Positions 17,022 through 25,228 of a stretch of 64,000 nucleotides of DNA are shown piece after piece (within the stretch, counting starts at the first letter, position 1; every line of letters begins with the position of its first letter). The DNA lies in the NCBI RefSeq assembly GCF_004944975.1, contig NZ_SPQG01000010.1, forward strand, positions 1 through 64,000, written 5' to 3'. The stretch comes from Halorhabdus amylolytica. GTDB lineage: Archaea > Halobacteriota > Halobacteria > Halobacteriales > Haloarculaceae. Both the position numbers and the translations under genes were made by a program. A model generated the notes under the pieces. That model was not told where the DNA came from and made no database searches. It saw only the letters and a list, made by a program, of their open reading frames with translations.

Positions 17022-17204
17022 TCACTCGATCTCGATGACCTCGCCGTCCCCGTCTTGGAGCTGTTCCCGGATTTCAGCTAGCAGTTCCTGGCCCTCGTCG
17101 TAGAGTTCACGCCCGTCCTCGAGCGACACCTCGTCCGCATCGAGCTGGTCGATGATCTCCTCGACGCGGTCCATCCGGCGTTTGATGTCGGGGTCCTTCG
17201 CCAT
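17022..17204 (-). CDS. xseB: Exonuclease VII small subunit
   Basis: A 60-aa acidic helical protein. It is essentially a two-helix hairpin (MDRVEEIIDQLD and LEDGRELYDEGQELLAEI), the XseB fold, with the characteristic S-L-E-x-x-x-x-L-Y-x-x-G arrangement. It starts one base after the stop of the large-subunit gene, so the two form an operon. XseB wraps the large subunit's helical arm to make the single-strand exonuclease. Confidence 0.85.
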   Translation of the reverse strand: MAKDPDIKRRMDRVEEIIDQLDADEVSLEDGRELYDEGQELLAEIREQLQDGDGEVIEIE

Positions 17205-17205
17205 C

Positions 17206-18258
17206 TCAGATCACTCCTAACCAGAGAGCGGTGATGAGCAACAGCAGCAGGAGGAGGACGGCGATTGCGGCCTTGTAGTAGACCGGCGGAAGGCCCTCGG
17301 GGGCCGTCGCCTCCTCGACTGCCTCGGCCAGTTCCTGTTCGTGTTCGTGCTCCTGCTCGAAGGTCTCGTAGGCGGCCTCCAGTTGTTGCTCCAGCGGCTC
17401 GATCTCACTGGCGAGGAAGTCATTTCGGGACTTCGCGATGTACTCGCCGGCGGCAGTCGGCGTGATCGCGGCCATATCCGCAACCCGATCCGCGATCAGT
17501 CGGTCGTCAGTATGACCGATGGCAGTCACGATCGGCGTGTTCGTCGTGAAGATCGCTTCCGCGACCCGCTCGGTGTTGAACGCCTGGAGGTTCGAATCGC
17601 TCCCACCGCCCCGACCGACAATGATGGCGTCGACGTCCTCCGAGCGGTCGAGATGGTGAATGCCGTTCGCGATAGACGTCGGCGCGTTCGACCCCTGGAC
17701 GGTTGCGTCCTTCACCAGGATGTCGACGGTGGGGTCCTGTCCGTGAATCGCGTTCTGGATGTCGTACCGGGCGTCTCCTCGAAGGGACGTGACGACGCCG
17801 ACCCGCTCCGGGAACGCCGGCGGTTGCTGTTTCTGCTCGTCGTCGAACCAGCCACGCTCTTCGAGTTCGCTTCGCAGTCGCTCGACGGCAGCCGCCTGGT
17901 CGCCGTCGCCGACGACGATCACTTCCCACGGTTTGAGGTCGATTTTCCCACCTTCGACCCAGTAGTCGATATCGCCCTCGAGGATGACTTCGGTCCCGTC
18001 CTCGAGGTCAGCGTCCATCTCCCGGTAACGGTTCGCCCAGATCATGCAGGGGAGCTCGGCCTCGCCGTCGGTGAGCGTGAAGTAGAGCGCCGTACTGTTC
18101 TTGTGGAGGTCAGTGACCTCGCCGATACAGCGGACACCGTTGAGGGCAGGCGTGTCCTGGACGACCGACGCGATCCGGTCGTTCAGCTGTGACACGCTAA
18201 GGACCTCTCTCGCATCGGGTTCGACCGCCTGCCGTTCGGTATCCGGTGCGTCCGCCAT
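17206..18258 (-). CDS. xseA: Exonuclease VII large subunit with C-terminal membrane helix
   Basis: A 350-aa single-strand DNA exonuclease subunit. The N-terminal OB-fold (LSVSQLNDRIASVV...GVRCIGEVTDL...ALYFTLTD) and the catalytic signature GRGGGSDSNLQAFNTERVAEAIF with VTAIGHTDDRLIADRVAD are clear. A coiled-coil arm (EIEPLEQQLEAAYETFEQEHEHEQELAEAVEE) is much shorter than in bacterial XseA, which usually exceeds 400 aa. The protein ends in a hydrophobic helix AAIAVLLLLLLLITALWLGVI, so the enzyme may sit on the membrane. It is followed by xseB. Confidence 0.85.
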   Translation of the reverse strand: MADAPDTERQAVEPDAREVLSVSQLNDRIASVVQDTPALNGVRCIGEVTDLHKNSTALYFTLTDGEAELPCMIWANRYREMDADLEDGTEVILEGDIDYWVEGGKIDLKPWEVIVVGDGDQAAAVERLRSELEERGWFDDEQKQQPPAFPERVGVVTSLRGDARYDIQNAIHGQDPTVDILVKDATVQGSNAPTSIANGIHHLDRSEDVDAIIVGRGGGSDSNLQAFNTERVAEAIFTTNTPIVTAIGHTDDRLIADRVADMAAITPTAAGEYIAKSRNDFLASEIEPLEQQLEAAYETFEQEHEHEQELAEAVEEATAPEGLPPVYYKAAIAVLLLLLLLITALWLGVI

Positions 18259-18333
18259 CTCCGTTTCCTAACTTCTGAACAGGAACCTCAAAAAGCTACG
18301 TTCGAGTGCCGGGGTTGGCTGCGTTACGCAGGC

Positions 18334-18501
18334 CTACAGGTCGCGGGGCTGAACCGTCTTCCGGTCGTTGGCCTCGGCACGCTCTGCGGCGTCGTCGAGC
18401 AGTTCGGCGACCTCTTCGTTGAGGGCGTCGTAGAAATCTGGCGAGACGTTGTGGTCCGAAAGTGCGTCCTTCACGGCTGCTTTGACGATTAGGTCAGACA
18501 T
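18334..18501 (-). CDS. DUF1931-type histone-fold peptide
   Basis: A 55-aa protein that begins MSDLIVKAAVKDAL and ends NDRKTVQPRDL. The helix-strand-helix layout with a terminal TVQPRDL matches the short haloarchaeal DUF1931 histone-fold proteins. It may bind DNA or act as a nucleoid or regulatory subunit. It lies between xseA and a PadR gene and is divergent from the latter. The assignment rests on recall of the family sequence pattern, which is distinctive. Confidence 0.75.
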   Translation of the reverse strand: MSDLIVKAAVKDALSDHNVSPDFYDALNEEVAELLDDAAERAEANDRKTVQPRDL

Positions 18502-18635
18502 TCCATCGCGGATTTCTCCTGTCCACCATATAAAGGTTCGAAGTTCTCACGTAGTCTTCCTGACCAGTTACGCCGAATTCGCCTCTGAGTACCAGAGAGA
18601 ACATATGCCACCCCTCAAAAATAGGGAACAGGCAG

Positions 18636-18932
18636 ATGCACGATCTAACTGGGTTCCAGCGGGATATCTTGTACGTAACCACCGGGCTCGAGGAACCACA
18701 TGGGCTCGCAATCAAGGACGAACTCGACGACTACTACGAGCAGGAGATCAATCATGGCCGCCTCTATCCGAATCTCGACGATCTCGTCAATAAAGGACTG
18801 CTGGAGAAGGGTGAACTCGACAAGCGGACGAACGTGTATACGGTCACGCAACGGGGATTACGGGAAATCGAGGCGCGACGTGAGTGGGAAAGTCAGTATT
18901 TAGAAGATGTGAACGCACCCACTCCGTCGTAG
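18636..18932 (+). CDS. PadR-family winged-helix regulator
   Basis: A 98-aa DNA-binding protein. LTGFQRDILYVTTGLEEPHGLAIKDELD is the PadR first helices, and INHGRLYPNLDDLVNKGLLEKGELDKRTNVYTVTQRGLREI is the recognition helix and wing, including the typical GRLYPNLDDLVNKGLL motif. It is 53 bp upstream of the Fic/Doc-fold gene on the same strand and is likely its regulator. A TATAAAG element lies about 100 bp upstream in the divergent promoter region. Confidence 0.85.
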   Translation: MHDLTGFQRDILYVTTGLEEPHGLAIKDELDDYYEQEINHGRLYPNLDDLVNKGLLEKGELDKRTNVYTVTQRGLREIEARREWESQYLEDVNAPTPS

Positions 18933-18985
18933 AATCATTATAAAAACGGGACTGCTTTACCCACTTCCCACGAATCCACAGTAAG

Positions 18986-19873
18986 ATGGCTCGGCTCGTC
19001 TTCTATCACCACCCCCAGGCCGAGAATTTCTCACTCAAATATAGCTCGGCATCGGTGGCAGAAATCCTGTCTCAGCGAGAGCAATCCGACGAGTCGACAA
19101 AGCTCATCGGGTACCCCTTTGACACACCGGTCTATGTGCTCTACGAAGGCGAGTCAGAGATCGAATCTGCCCAAGAGGTCGACTTCGATCAGGAATGGCT
19201 GAGCGACCGTATTCGTGACCTCCCCCGTGCTGGGCAGGTTGTCGCATTCCGATTAGTAGAGTTGCTCGAAGCCGCGGTCGATGTTCGCGATGAGGATGAG
19301 TTCCGGCTCTACAAGGAGTTCGAACCGCAAAAGATCCAGCAGGCACTCGATCACGTCTCTTGGGGAGATCCACTTCCGATTGTCGCTGGAGAGGTGATGT
19401 CGAATTTGATCCTCCGACATTCCCTCCCAAATGCGAATCACCGAACTGGCATCGCGATGCTGCAGTTCTGTATTGAGAGTGTGGACCCGGATTTTGAGAT
19501 GCCACGAACGCACGTCGACGACGATACCTGGCGAGAGTGGGTCAATCCCTATATTGTTGATTCTAAGCGTCTCATCACGGTCCGCCGGAACAACCTCCGT
19601 TTCAAGCAACTCGAAGAGCTGGACGTCGACCTCGTCGAACGGAAAGATGGGATCCAAATCCGGTTAGCCGAGTTCGAGCTGGATATGCACTGGCGAGAAG
19701 CCCTCACAGAGTATGCTGGGCAGCACGAATCCCACTGTACGGACTTCGCGCAGGCAGTTCTCGAACGAGCAGGACGGGACGATCTACTTGACCGTCAAGG
19801 ACCAACGAAACAAGAGTTCATCACGTATCTGGAGAACGGACTGGTCGAACGAGACTTCAGAGAAATGTTTTGA
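18986..19873 (+). CDS. Fic/Doc-fold protein
   Basis: A 295-aa protein with HSLPNANHRT at residues 145-154. This matches the active-site loop of Doc-type Fic proteins (H-x-F/L-x-D/N-A/G-N-x-R-T), which transfer AMP or phosphate to proteins. The catalytic His, the Asn pair and the Arg are present, while the usual Asp/Asn-Gly-Asn-Gly of AMPylating Fic enzymes is not, so Doc-like phosphotransfer or a divergent reaction is possible. The first 100 residues are unrelated to Doc (126 aa) and may be a substrate or antitoxin domain. No separate small antitoxin is seen; the PadR gene upstream is the only partner. Confidence 0.65.
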   Translation: MARLVFYHHPQAENFSLKYSSASVAEILSQREQSDESTKLIGYPFDTPVYVLYEGESEIESAQEVDFDQEWLSDRIRDLPRAGQVVAFRLVELLEAAVDVRDEDEFRLYKEFEPQKIQQALDHVSWGDPLPIVAGEVMSNLILRHSLPNANHRTGIAMLQFCIESVDPDFEMPRTHVDDDTWREWVNPYIVDSKRLITVRRNNLRFKQLEELDVDLVERKDGIQIRLAEFELDMHWREALTEYAGQHESHCTDFAQAVLERAGRDDLLDRQGPTKQEFITYLENGLVERDFREMF

Positions 19874-19978
19874 TCAGTCGCGAAGCTCGGCGACCGACTG
19901 ACCAACCTCACGGACGTGTTCACTTCGCTCGAGGTCGAGTTCCTCGGCGAGGTAGTCAACCGTCTCTTCGAGGCTCAT
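19874..19978 (-). CDS. Very small hypothetical peptide
   Basis: A 34-aa acidic helical peptide starting MSLEETVDYLAEEL. It is convergent with the Fic/Doc gene, with stops directly abutting. Its start is the only ATG that avoids Cys/Arg-rich shadow sequence. It could be a genuine mini-protein or the remnant of a longer gene. Confidence 0.35.
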   Translation of the reverse strand: MSLEETVDYLAEELDLERSEHVREVGQSVAELRD

Positions 19979-20194
19979 ATCGGAATGAAGTCCGTCTAAC
20001 GGTATAAACCTAGTGCTGGCGCAACAATGTCGCCCATCAGAGGAAGCGTCTGTGTATACCAAACTTCGCACCCCTCGGGATAACTGTGGAATCGGTGACC
20101 GCATAGCGATACCCACCGAAATCACGCAGTGTCGCCATTTGCTGTCCATTAACCGAACTCAATTGAAAGAAGCTCCGAAGCGATCGGGAGCGTT

Positions 20195-22477
20195 TCAGTC
20201 TGCAGGTTGTGCGTCAGTCGCTGGTGTCCCGCTTGGAAGCTCGGGGATGGACAGGTCCACGCGGCGGAGCAGCTGAGCGTTGATCGCGACGATTACTGTA
20301 CTCAACGACATCAGAAGTGCACCCACAGCGGGGGACAGCAGAATCCCAATCGGTGCCAACACGCCTGCTGCGAGCGGAATCGCGAAGACGTTGTAGCCGG
20401 CGGCCCAGACGATGTTCTCCTGCATCTTCCGGTAGCTCGCCTTACTGAGCTTCACCAGCCGAACGACGTCCATCGGGTTGTTCTGCACGAGAATAACGTC
20501 GGCCGACTGGACCGCGACGTCGGTGCCACTCCCGATCGCAATGCCGACGTCGGCTCGCGTCAGCGCCGGCGCGTCGTTGACGCCGTCGCCGACCATCCCC
20601 ACGAGTTTGCCCTGGTCCTGGAGTTCCTGGACTTTCTCGTCCTTGTCTTGGGGTAGGACCTCCGCGAACACCGTGTCGATGCCCAGTTCGTCGGCGACAG
20701 CGTTGGCGACGTCCTGGGAGTCCCCAGTCAGCATCGCCACCTCGATGCCCAGATCGTGGAGGGCGTCGACGACGCGGAAACTCTCCTCGCGGATCACGTC
20801 GGCCATCGCGAAGGCGGCGATCAGCTCTCCGTCACGAACGAGATACACCACAGTCTGGGCGTTCTGACCGGCCTCGTCAGCGAAGTGCTGGAGATGGTCG
20901 GGAATTTCGCTATCGAGTTGGGCCAACAGGTTCGGGCCACCGACGTACACCTCGTTTCCGTCGACATTCGCCCGGACACCCTTGCCTTTAATCGCCTCGA
21001 AGGCTGTCGCGTCAGGAGTAGTTACATCTCGCTCGTCGGCGGCCTCACGGATCGCTCGGGCGATCATGTGTTCGGAGTCACTCTCGACGGCTGCCGCCAG
21101 CCCGAGCGCGTCGTCCTCGTCAACGCCGTCGACGGTCGCCATATCCACGACGCCGTGTTCACCCTCAGTAAGCGTCCCTGTCTTGTCGAAGATGATGGCA
21201 TCCAAGTTCCGCGCGTCCTCCATCGCAATTCGGTCGCGGACGAGCATCCCGTTGCGCGCTGCAAGTGAGGTGTTGATCGCGACGACCAGCGGGATGGCGA
21301 GCCCGAGGGCGTGTGGGCAGGCGATGACGAGCACCGTCACGACTCGCTCGATGACCGTCGCGTCGAACGAGACTGCGACCGTCCACGCAATCGCGGTCAC
21401 GACTGCCGCCCCGAGCGCGACGTAGAACAGCCAGCCGGCCGCCCGGTCGGCCAACACTTGCGTCTTGGACTTGCTCTGTTGAGCTTCCTCGACGAGGCGC
21501 ATGATGCCCGCGAGTGTTGTCTCCTCGCCCGTCGCACCGACGCGAACACGGAGACTCCCGTCGCCGTTGATGGTGCCGCCGATGACCTCGTCGCCAGGCT
21601 CTTTCGAGACGGGCTTGGACTCGCCGGTGATCATCGACTCGTTGACGTCGGAGTCACCCTCCTCGACGGTGCCGTCAGCAGGGACACTCGCGCCCGGCCG
21701 GACGAGCACGAGATCGCCTTCCGAGAGCTCACTGACGGGAACTTCTTCGGTCTCCCCGTCGTCGGTGATACGCTCGGCGGTGTCTGGCATCAGTTTCGCC
21801 AGTTCGTCGAGCGCGCTGGAGGCCCGCCGGACCGACCGCATCTCGATCCAGTGGCCCAGCAGCATGATGTCGATCAGCGTGACGAGCTCCCAGAAGAACG
21901 CCGACTGCGTCGGGAACACCACGCTCGCGAGGCTGTAGACGAACGCGACGGTGATCGCCATCGAGATGAGCGTCATCATCCCCGGCGACCGATCTTTCAG
22001 CTCCGGTACCGCCATCTGGAGGAACGGCATCCCACCGTACGCGAAGACGATGACCGCGAAGACGGGGTTGATCCACTCGCTGCCCGGGAACGCGGGGACG
22101 GAGAACCCGAGCCACTCCTGCAGCATTTCGCTGTATAGCAGGACTGGGATCGACAGGAGCGTCGAGACGAAGAAGCGCCGGCGGAACATCTGCTCGTGGC
22201 CCTTGTGCATCCCGCCATGCCCCTCACCGTGGCCCTCATGGGAACCGTGGTCGTGTCCTTCGCCCTCGTGTCCAGCGTGCTCGTGCTGCTCGTCGAGCAC
22301 TGTCTCACTCTCCGCAGCAGGGTGTGCCTCTTCTTCCAGTAGGTCCTGTTCTACCCGCTGCTCGTCCGACTCGGCGTCCGATTCATCCTGCTCGCCGTGT
22401 TCGTGCTGGTGACTGCTGTCGTCCTGCTGGTGTTCCCCTCCAGGGAGATTCTCATTTGTATCTTTGTGGTCGTCCAT
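20195..22477 (-). CDS. copB: CopB-type copper-transporting P-type ATPase
   Basis: A 760-aa P1B-ATPase that exports copper across the cytoplasmic membrane. The N-terminal 95 residues are rich in His, Asp and Glu (for example [20 protein letters not shown]) and likely bind copper. The helix-6 motif is CPHALG, which marks the CopB subgroup instead of CPC. DKTGT, the TGDSQ motif, GDGVNDAP and an SEHM variant of the usual SEHP motif are all present. Eight membrane helices are expected. A separate HMA chaperone gene lies just upstream on the same strand. Confidence 0.92.
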   Translation of the reverse strand: MDDHKDTNENLPGGEHQQDDSSHQHEHGEQDESDAESDEQRVEQDLLEEEAHPAAESETVLDEQHEHAGHEGEGHDHGSHEGHGEGHGGMHKGHEQMFRRRFFVSTLLSIPVLLYSEMLQEWLGFSVPAFPGSEWINPVFAVIVFAYGGMPFLQMAVPELKDRSPGMMTLISMAITVAFVYSLASVVFPTQSAFFWELVTLIDIMLLGHWIEMRSVRRASSALDELAKLMPDTAERITDDGETEEVPVSELSEGDLVLVRPGASVPADGTVEEGDSDVNESMITGESKPVSKEPGDEVIGGTINGDGSLRVRVGATGEETTLAGIMRLVEEAQQSKSKTQVLADRAAGWLFYVALGAAVVTAIAWTVAVSFDATVIERVVTVLVIACPHALGLAIPLVVAINTSLAARNGMLVRDRIAMEDARNLDAIIFDKTGTLTEGEHGVVDMATVDGVDEDDALGLAAAVESDSEHMIARAIREAADERDVTTPDATAFEAIKGKGVRANVDGNEVYVGGPNLLAQLDSEIPDHLQHFADEAGQNAQTVVYLVRDGELIAAFAMADVIREESFRVVDALHDLGIEVAMLTGDSQDVANAVADELGIDTVFAEVLPQDKDEKVQELQDQGKLVGMVGDGVNDAPALTRADVGIAIGSGTDVAVQSADVILVQNNPMDVVRLVKLSKASYRKMQENIVWAAGYNVFAIPLAAGVLAPIGILLSPAVGALLMSLSTVIVAINAQLLRRVDLSIPELPSGTPATDAQPAD

Positions 22478-22567
22478 AGCCCATATTCTCTGTAGAGGTG
22501 GATCCGCTGGCCCCCTGAATCTTCCCCACTGAACTGTACAGCAGGACCAGCGTAGCGAAGCTTCAAA

Positions 22568-22587
22568 GACAACGGTTGGCCGTTGTC
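22568..22587. terminator. Hairpin between copZ-like gene and copB
   Basis: GACAACGG, loop TTGG, CCGTTGTC: a perfect 8-bp stem 22 bp past the chaperone stop and 91 bp before the copB start. It may terminate or attenuate the chaperone message. There is no strong T-run. Confidence 0.4.
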
Positions 22588-22608
22588 TCGGAGTGGTCCG
22601 CGCGATTC

Positions 22609-22806
22609 TCAGGCGTAAGCGGTGTACCCGGCGTCTTCGACGGCCTCCACGAGAGCTGTGACATTTGCCTCACCATCGACGCTCGCCTGTTCGCTCTCCC
22701 TGTCGACGGTCACGTCAGTCACGCCGGATACCTCTTCGAGGGCCTCTTCGACCGTCTGCTCACAGTGACCGCACGTCATGCCTTCCACGATGATCGTCGT
22801 CGTCAT
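22609..22806 (-). CDS. copZ: CopZ-like HMA metallochaperone
   Basis: A 65-aa heavy-metal-associated domain. GMTCGHCE near residues 9-16 is the CxxC metal site, and the acidic betaalphabeta-betaalphabeta pattern follows. It starts at MTTTII (22806). It would carry Cu(I) to the CopB ATPase downstream. A TTTGAATCTAAA-type palindrome lies about 72 bp upstream. Confidence 0.88.
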   Translation of the reverse strand: MTTTIIVEGMTCGHCEQTVEEALEEVSGVTDVTVDRESEQASVDGEANVTALVEAVEDAGYTAYA

Positions 22807-22877
22807 ACAGGGATACACACGGCCTCCTCTCTTTAGCGGATTTCCCCTTCGATCATACTGATATCGTGGGGCTCAAA

Positions 22878-22891
22878 CTTTAGATTCAAAG
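22878..22891. promoter_or_regulatory. Candidate copper-responsive operator
   Basis: CTTTAGATTCAAAG, an imperfect palindrome similar to the TTTGGAATCCAAA site upstream of copA. It is 72 bp from the copZ start, nearly the same distance as at copA. Confidence 0.4.
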
Positions 22892-22952
22892 CGATACCTG
22901 CGGCCGTAACGAACTAGACATCGGATGCGCCAGGTGTCAATAGCGAGAAGGC

Positions 22953-23348
22953 TCAAGTATCGTTGTGACGCTCCCTGTACGTCTTCGCCGCTAAAAAGAC
23001 ATAGAGTGCGCCGATAGCCCGAATGCCCAAGCGGAATCGCTCGTTCCATTCTATCGACTCTGGACGCTCGTACAGGAACGCGGTGGCAAATCTCTGATAC
23101 AGGTCGGGAAATAAGAGGACTATCGCGCCGAACACGCCGGTAAGATTCATCAGCAACGCGTATGCTCGCCCGTTAAAGAGTGAAAGCGCAGCTATCAGAA
23201 CACCCTCCGACCGGACTGCTGGACGTATCCACCCTCTCACTGTTCCCTCGTCTGGATTCGAAATCGCGAGTTTCTCGAAGAGCTCGACGATTTCGTCCGG
23301 GAACAGCGCTGAGATAGCGCCGAGGACACCGACGAGTGTTCGAATCAT
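22953..23348 (-). CDS. Small haloarchaeal membrane protein
   Basis: A 131-aa protein with three to four hydrophobic segments (LVGVLGAISALFPDEIVELF, SEGVLIAALSLFNGRAYALLMNLTGVFGAIVLLF and RLGIRAIGALYVFLAA). The repeated VGVLGAISALFPD/TGVFGAIVLLFPD pattern suggests an internal duplication. It starts at MIRTLVG (23348). No family is recognised and there is no metal motif. Confidence 0.55.
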   Translation of the reverse strand: MIRTLVGVLGAISALFPDEIVELFEKLAISNPDEGTVRGWIRPAVRSEGVLIAALSLFNGRAYALLMNLTGVFGAIVLLFPDLYQRFATAFLYERPESIEWNERFRLGIRAIGALYVFLAAKTYRERHNDT

Positions 23349-23485
23349 ACGATATGGTACGACCGATATGGATATAACTCCCACTGCGACGCTACACTAT
23401 CGAGAACGAGGGGAGTCCGAACAGTAGCGGCTTCGAACCGGGCACGACGCGCAGAGGCCGCTTGTCGAATGGGCGTCCTGAATCC

Positions 23486-23761
23486 TTATGGATTCGGGGC
23501 ATACAGGGCGTAGAGGATAGACAGCATCCCGGCTGCGGTGACGAGTGCTGCGACGAATCCTGCTTCGAAGATCGACACCTGGAGGAGTTCGAAGAGGACG
23601 CCTTCAAGGAGGCCGCCAAGCCCGACCAATGCGAAGCCGGCGGCGACGTACAGGAGTAACTGCGTGTGATGCCGTTGGTATCCGCGATAGGCCTGGTAGG
23701 CGATCACCAGCGCCAGGGCGGTCGTGAACAGCTTGCCGATGACGAATAACGTGTGTTCCAT
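23486..23761 (-). CDS. Small membrane protein next to an HTH regulator
   Basis: A 91-aa protein with three hydrophobic helices (LFTTALALVIAYQAY, LLLYVAAGFALVGLGGLL and AGFVAALVTAAGMLSILYALY). It begins three bases after the stop of the winged-helix gene, so the two are one operon. This gene pair, a small membrane protein plus a wHTH protein, recurs in haloarchaea, but its function is unknown to me. Confidence 0.65.
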   Translation of the reverse strand: MEHTLFVIGKLFTTALALVIAYQAYRGYQRHHTQLLLYVAAGFALVGLGGLLEGVLFELLQVSIFEAGFVAALVTAAGMLSILYALYAPNP

Positions 23762-23764
23762 GAG

Positions 23765-24115
23765 TCAGTCTCCCCGCATTTCCTCGAAGATGGACGTAAT
23801 CCGGTCGGCGGGGTCCGGCCGAACATCGATCTGCACGTCGAAGCCCTCTGCTTGGAGGAGTACTTCGACACGCTCGAGTCGCGCCTCGTACTCGCTGTAG
23901 TGCCGTCCGCCGGGGTCGACGTGCGTGTACTCCTCGAGGAGGCCCTGCTCGACGAGGCGGGTGACACGCCGCGAGACGGTCGGGCGTGACATATCGCATT
24001 CCTCGCTGAGCTCCTTCGCGGAGAGTCGGTCGGTCTTCGTCGCCACGAGGATGTTGCGGGCGTACTCGTCGTCGAGTGTGGCGAAGATGTCCGACGGGTC
24101 GGCCTCCTCAGTCAC
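23765..24115 (-). CDS. Winged-helix transcriptional regulator
   Basis: A 116-aa ArsR/MarR-type HTH protein. LSAKELSEECDMSRPTVSRRVTRLVEQGLLEEYTHVDPGGRHYSEYEARLERVEV contains the recognition helix (SRPTVSRRV) and wing. It is divergent from the DoxX gene at 24230. The intergenic site TTCTGACTCAGAA could be its operator and would control both sides. Confidence 0.8.
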   Translation of the reverse strand: MTEEADPSDIFATLDDEYARNILVATKTDRLSAKELSEECDMSRPTVSRRVTRLVEQGLLEEYTHVDPGGRHYSEYEARLERVEVLLQAEGFDVQIDVRPDPADRITSIFEEMRGD

Positions 24116-24157
24116 ACGTCCGTACTCGCTACAGGAGGGTAATATAGCCCGCCGGTT

Positions 24158-24170
24158 TTCTGACTCAGAA
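24158..24170. promoter_or_regulatory. Palindromic operator between wHTH and DoxX genes
   Basis: TTCTGACTCAGAA is a perfect palindrome around a central C. It is nested inside GCCGG (24151-24155) and CCGGC (24173-24177) arms in the 114-bp divergent promoter region. Confidence 0.45.
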
Positions 24171-24229
24171 CGCCGGCTCGCTATTATATCGTCTCTACCC
24201 GCCTACTGATAGTTGAAGGTGCAATAATT

Positions 24230-24790
24230 ATGTCCACACTCGACTCCGGCATGAACCAGCTTGAGAGCAGAGTCGGCGGCCTGACCGTCGGCGGGAAAGT
24301 CCACAGCCTCAGCGCGTGGTTCGTGCTGGCGCTCCGTCTCATGATGGGCTACGCGTTCGCGTACTCCGGCTTCACGAAGATCACCGGCGAGTTCGCGGCC
24401 GGCGGCTACCTCTCGAACGTTGCGGCGACGAACGGCAACCCGCTGGCGGGCCTGTTCGCGTGGATGGGTTCGACGCCGTGGTTTGTCGAGTTCGCGAACG
24501 TCGCCGTGCCGTACGGCGAGCTGTTCATCGGCCTCGGCCTCCTCGTCGGCGCGTTCGTCCGCCTCGCGGCGTTCTTCGGCGCGCTGATGATGCTCATGTT
24601 CTACTTCGGCAACTGGGACATGGGTCACGGGTTCATCAACGGGGACTTCGCGTACATGCTCGTGTTCCTCGCGGTCGCCGCGTTCGCCGCGGGCCGCATC
24701 CTGGGCCTCGACCAGTACATCGAGAACTACGACGTCGGCGGCGAGACGCTCGTCGAGCGCTACCCCGCCCTCGAATACATCCTCGGCTAA
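24230..24790 (+). CDS. DoxX family membrane protein
   Basis: A 186-aa protein with four hydrophobic helices. ALRLMMGYAFAYSGFTKI, VAVPYGELFIGLGLLVGAFVRLAAFFGALMMLMFYF and the closing segment are DoxX signatures (small quinone-linked membrane proteins). Its 28-bp spacing to the SHOCT gene downstream suggests an operon. Its exact role in the metal island is unknown; a membrane redox or quinone role is inference from DoxD/DoxX. Confidence 0.85.
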   Translation: MSTLDSGMNQLESRVGGLTVGGKVHSLSAWFVLALRLMMGYAFAYSGFTKITGEFAAGGYLSNVAATNGNPLAGLFAWMGSTPWFVEFANVAVPYGELFIGLGLLVGAFVRLAAFFGALMMLMFYFGNWDMGHGFINGDFAYMLVFLAVAAFAAGRILGLDQYIENYDVGGETLVERYPALEYILG

Positions 24791-24818
24791 CCACGCCGAG
24801 ACCGTTGGGAGTACAACA

Positions 24819-25217
24819 ATGCAAAATCCAATTCAAGCACGCGGGATTCGTTCTCTGGGATTCATCGTCGTTGGGGCACTGACTCTGGCCGTCGTCGCCG
24901 GAATGGCGCTAACGCACGCGACCGTCCCAGAATCAATGATGTGGAGCTGGCACGACGGCATGTGGAACAGCGGCCACATGGCCGGCTGGGGTGGCTGGGG
25001 CTGGGGGATGATACTGTTCGGGCTCCTGTGGATGGCACTTCTGATCGCCCTCCCAGTCTACGCCGTTTACTGGCTGACAACGCGGTCCCCTACGGACGGC
25101 CATACTGATGACAGCGCACTCGCTGTTCTCCAAGAACGGTACGCTCGTGGCGAAATCGACGACGAGGAGTTTGATCGCCGTCGCGCCCGCCTGGTGTCCG
25201 ACGACGATCGTTTCTGA
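24819..25217 (+). CDS. SHOCT-domain membrane protein
   Basis: A 132-aa protein. It has an N-terminal signal/TM helix (LGFIVVGALTLAVVAGMALT), a Met/Trp/His/Gly-rich outer segment (MMWSWHDGMWNSGHMAGWGGWGW) and a second helix. The C-terminal SHOCT motif is LAVLQERYARGEIDDEEFDRRRARL. The Met/His-rich outer loop could bind copper. Three related SHOCT proteins lie at 40.9-43.3 kb. Confidence 0.8.
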   Translation: MQNPIQARGIRSLGFIVVGALTLAVVAGMALTHATVPESMMWSWHDGMWNSGHMAGWGGWGWGMILFGLLWMALLIALPVYAVYWLTTRSPTDGHTDDSALAVLQERYARGEIDDEEFDRRRARLVSDDDRF

Positions 25218-25228
25218 CCGCGTTGGTG

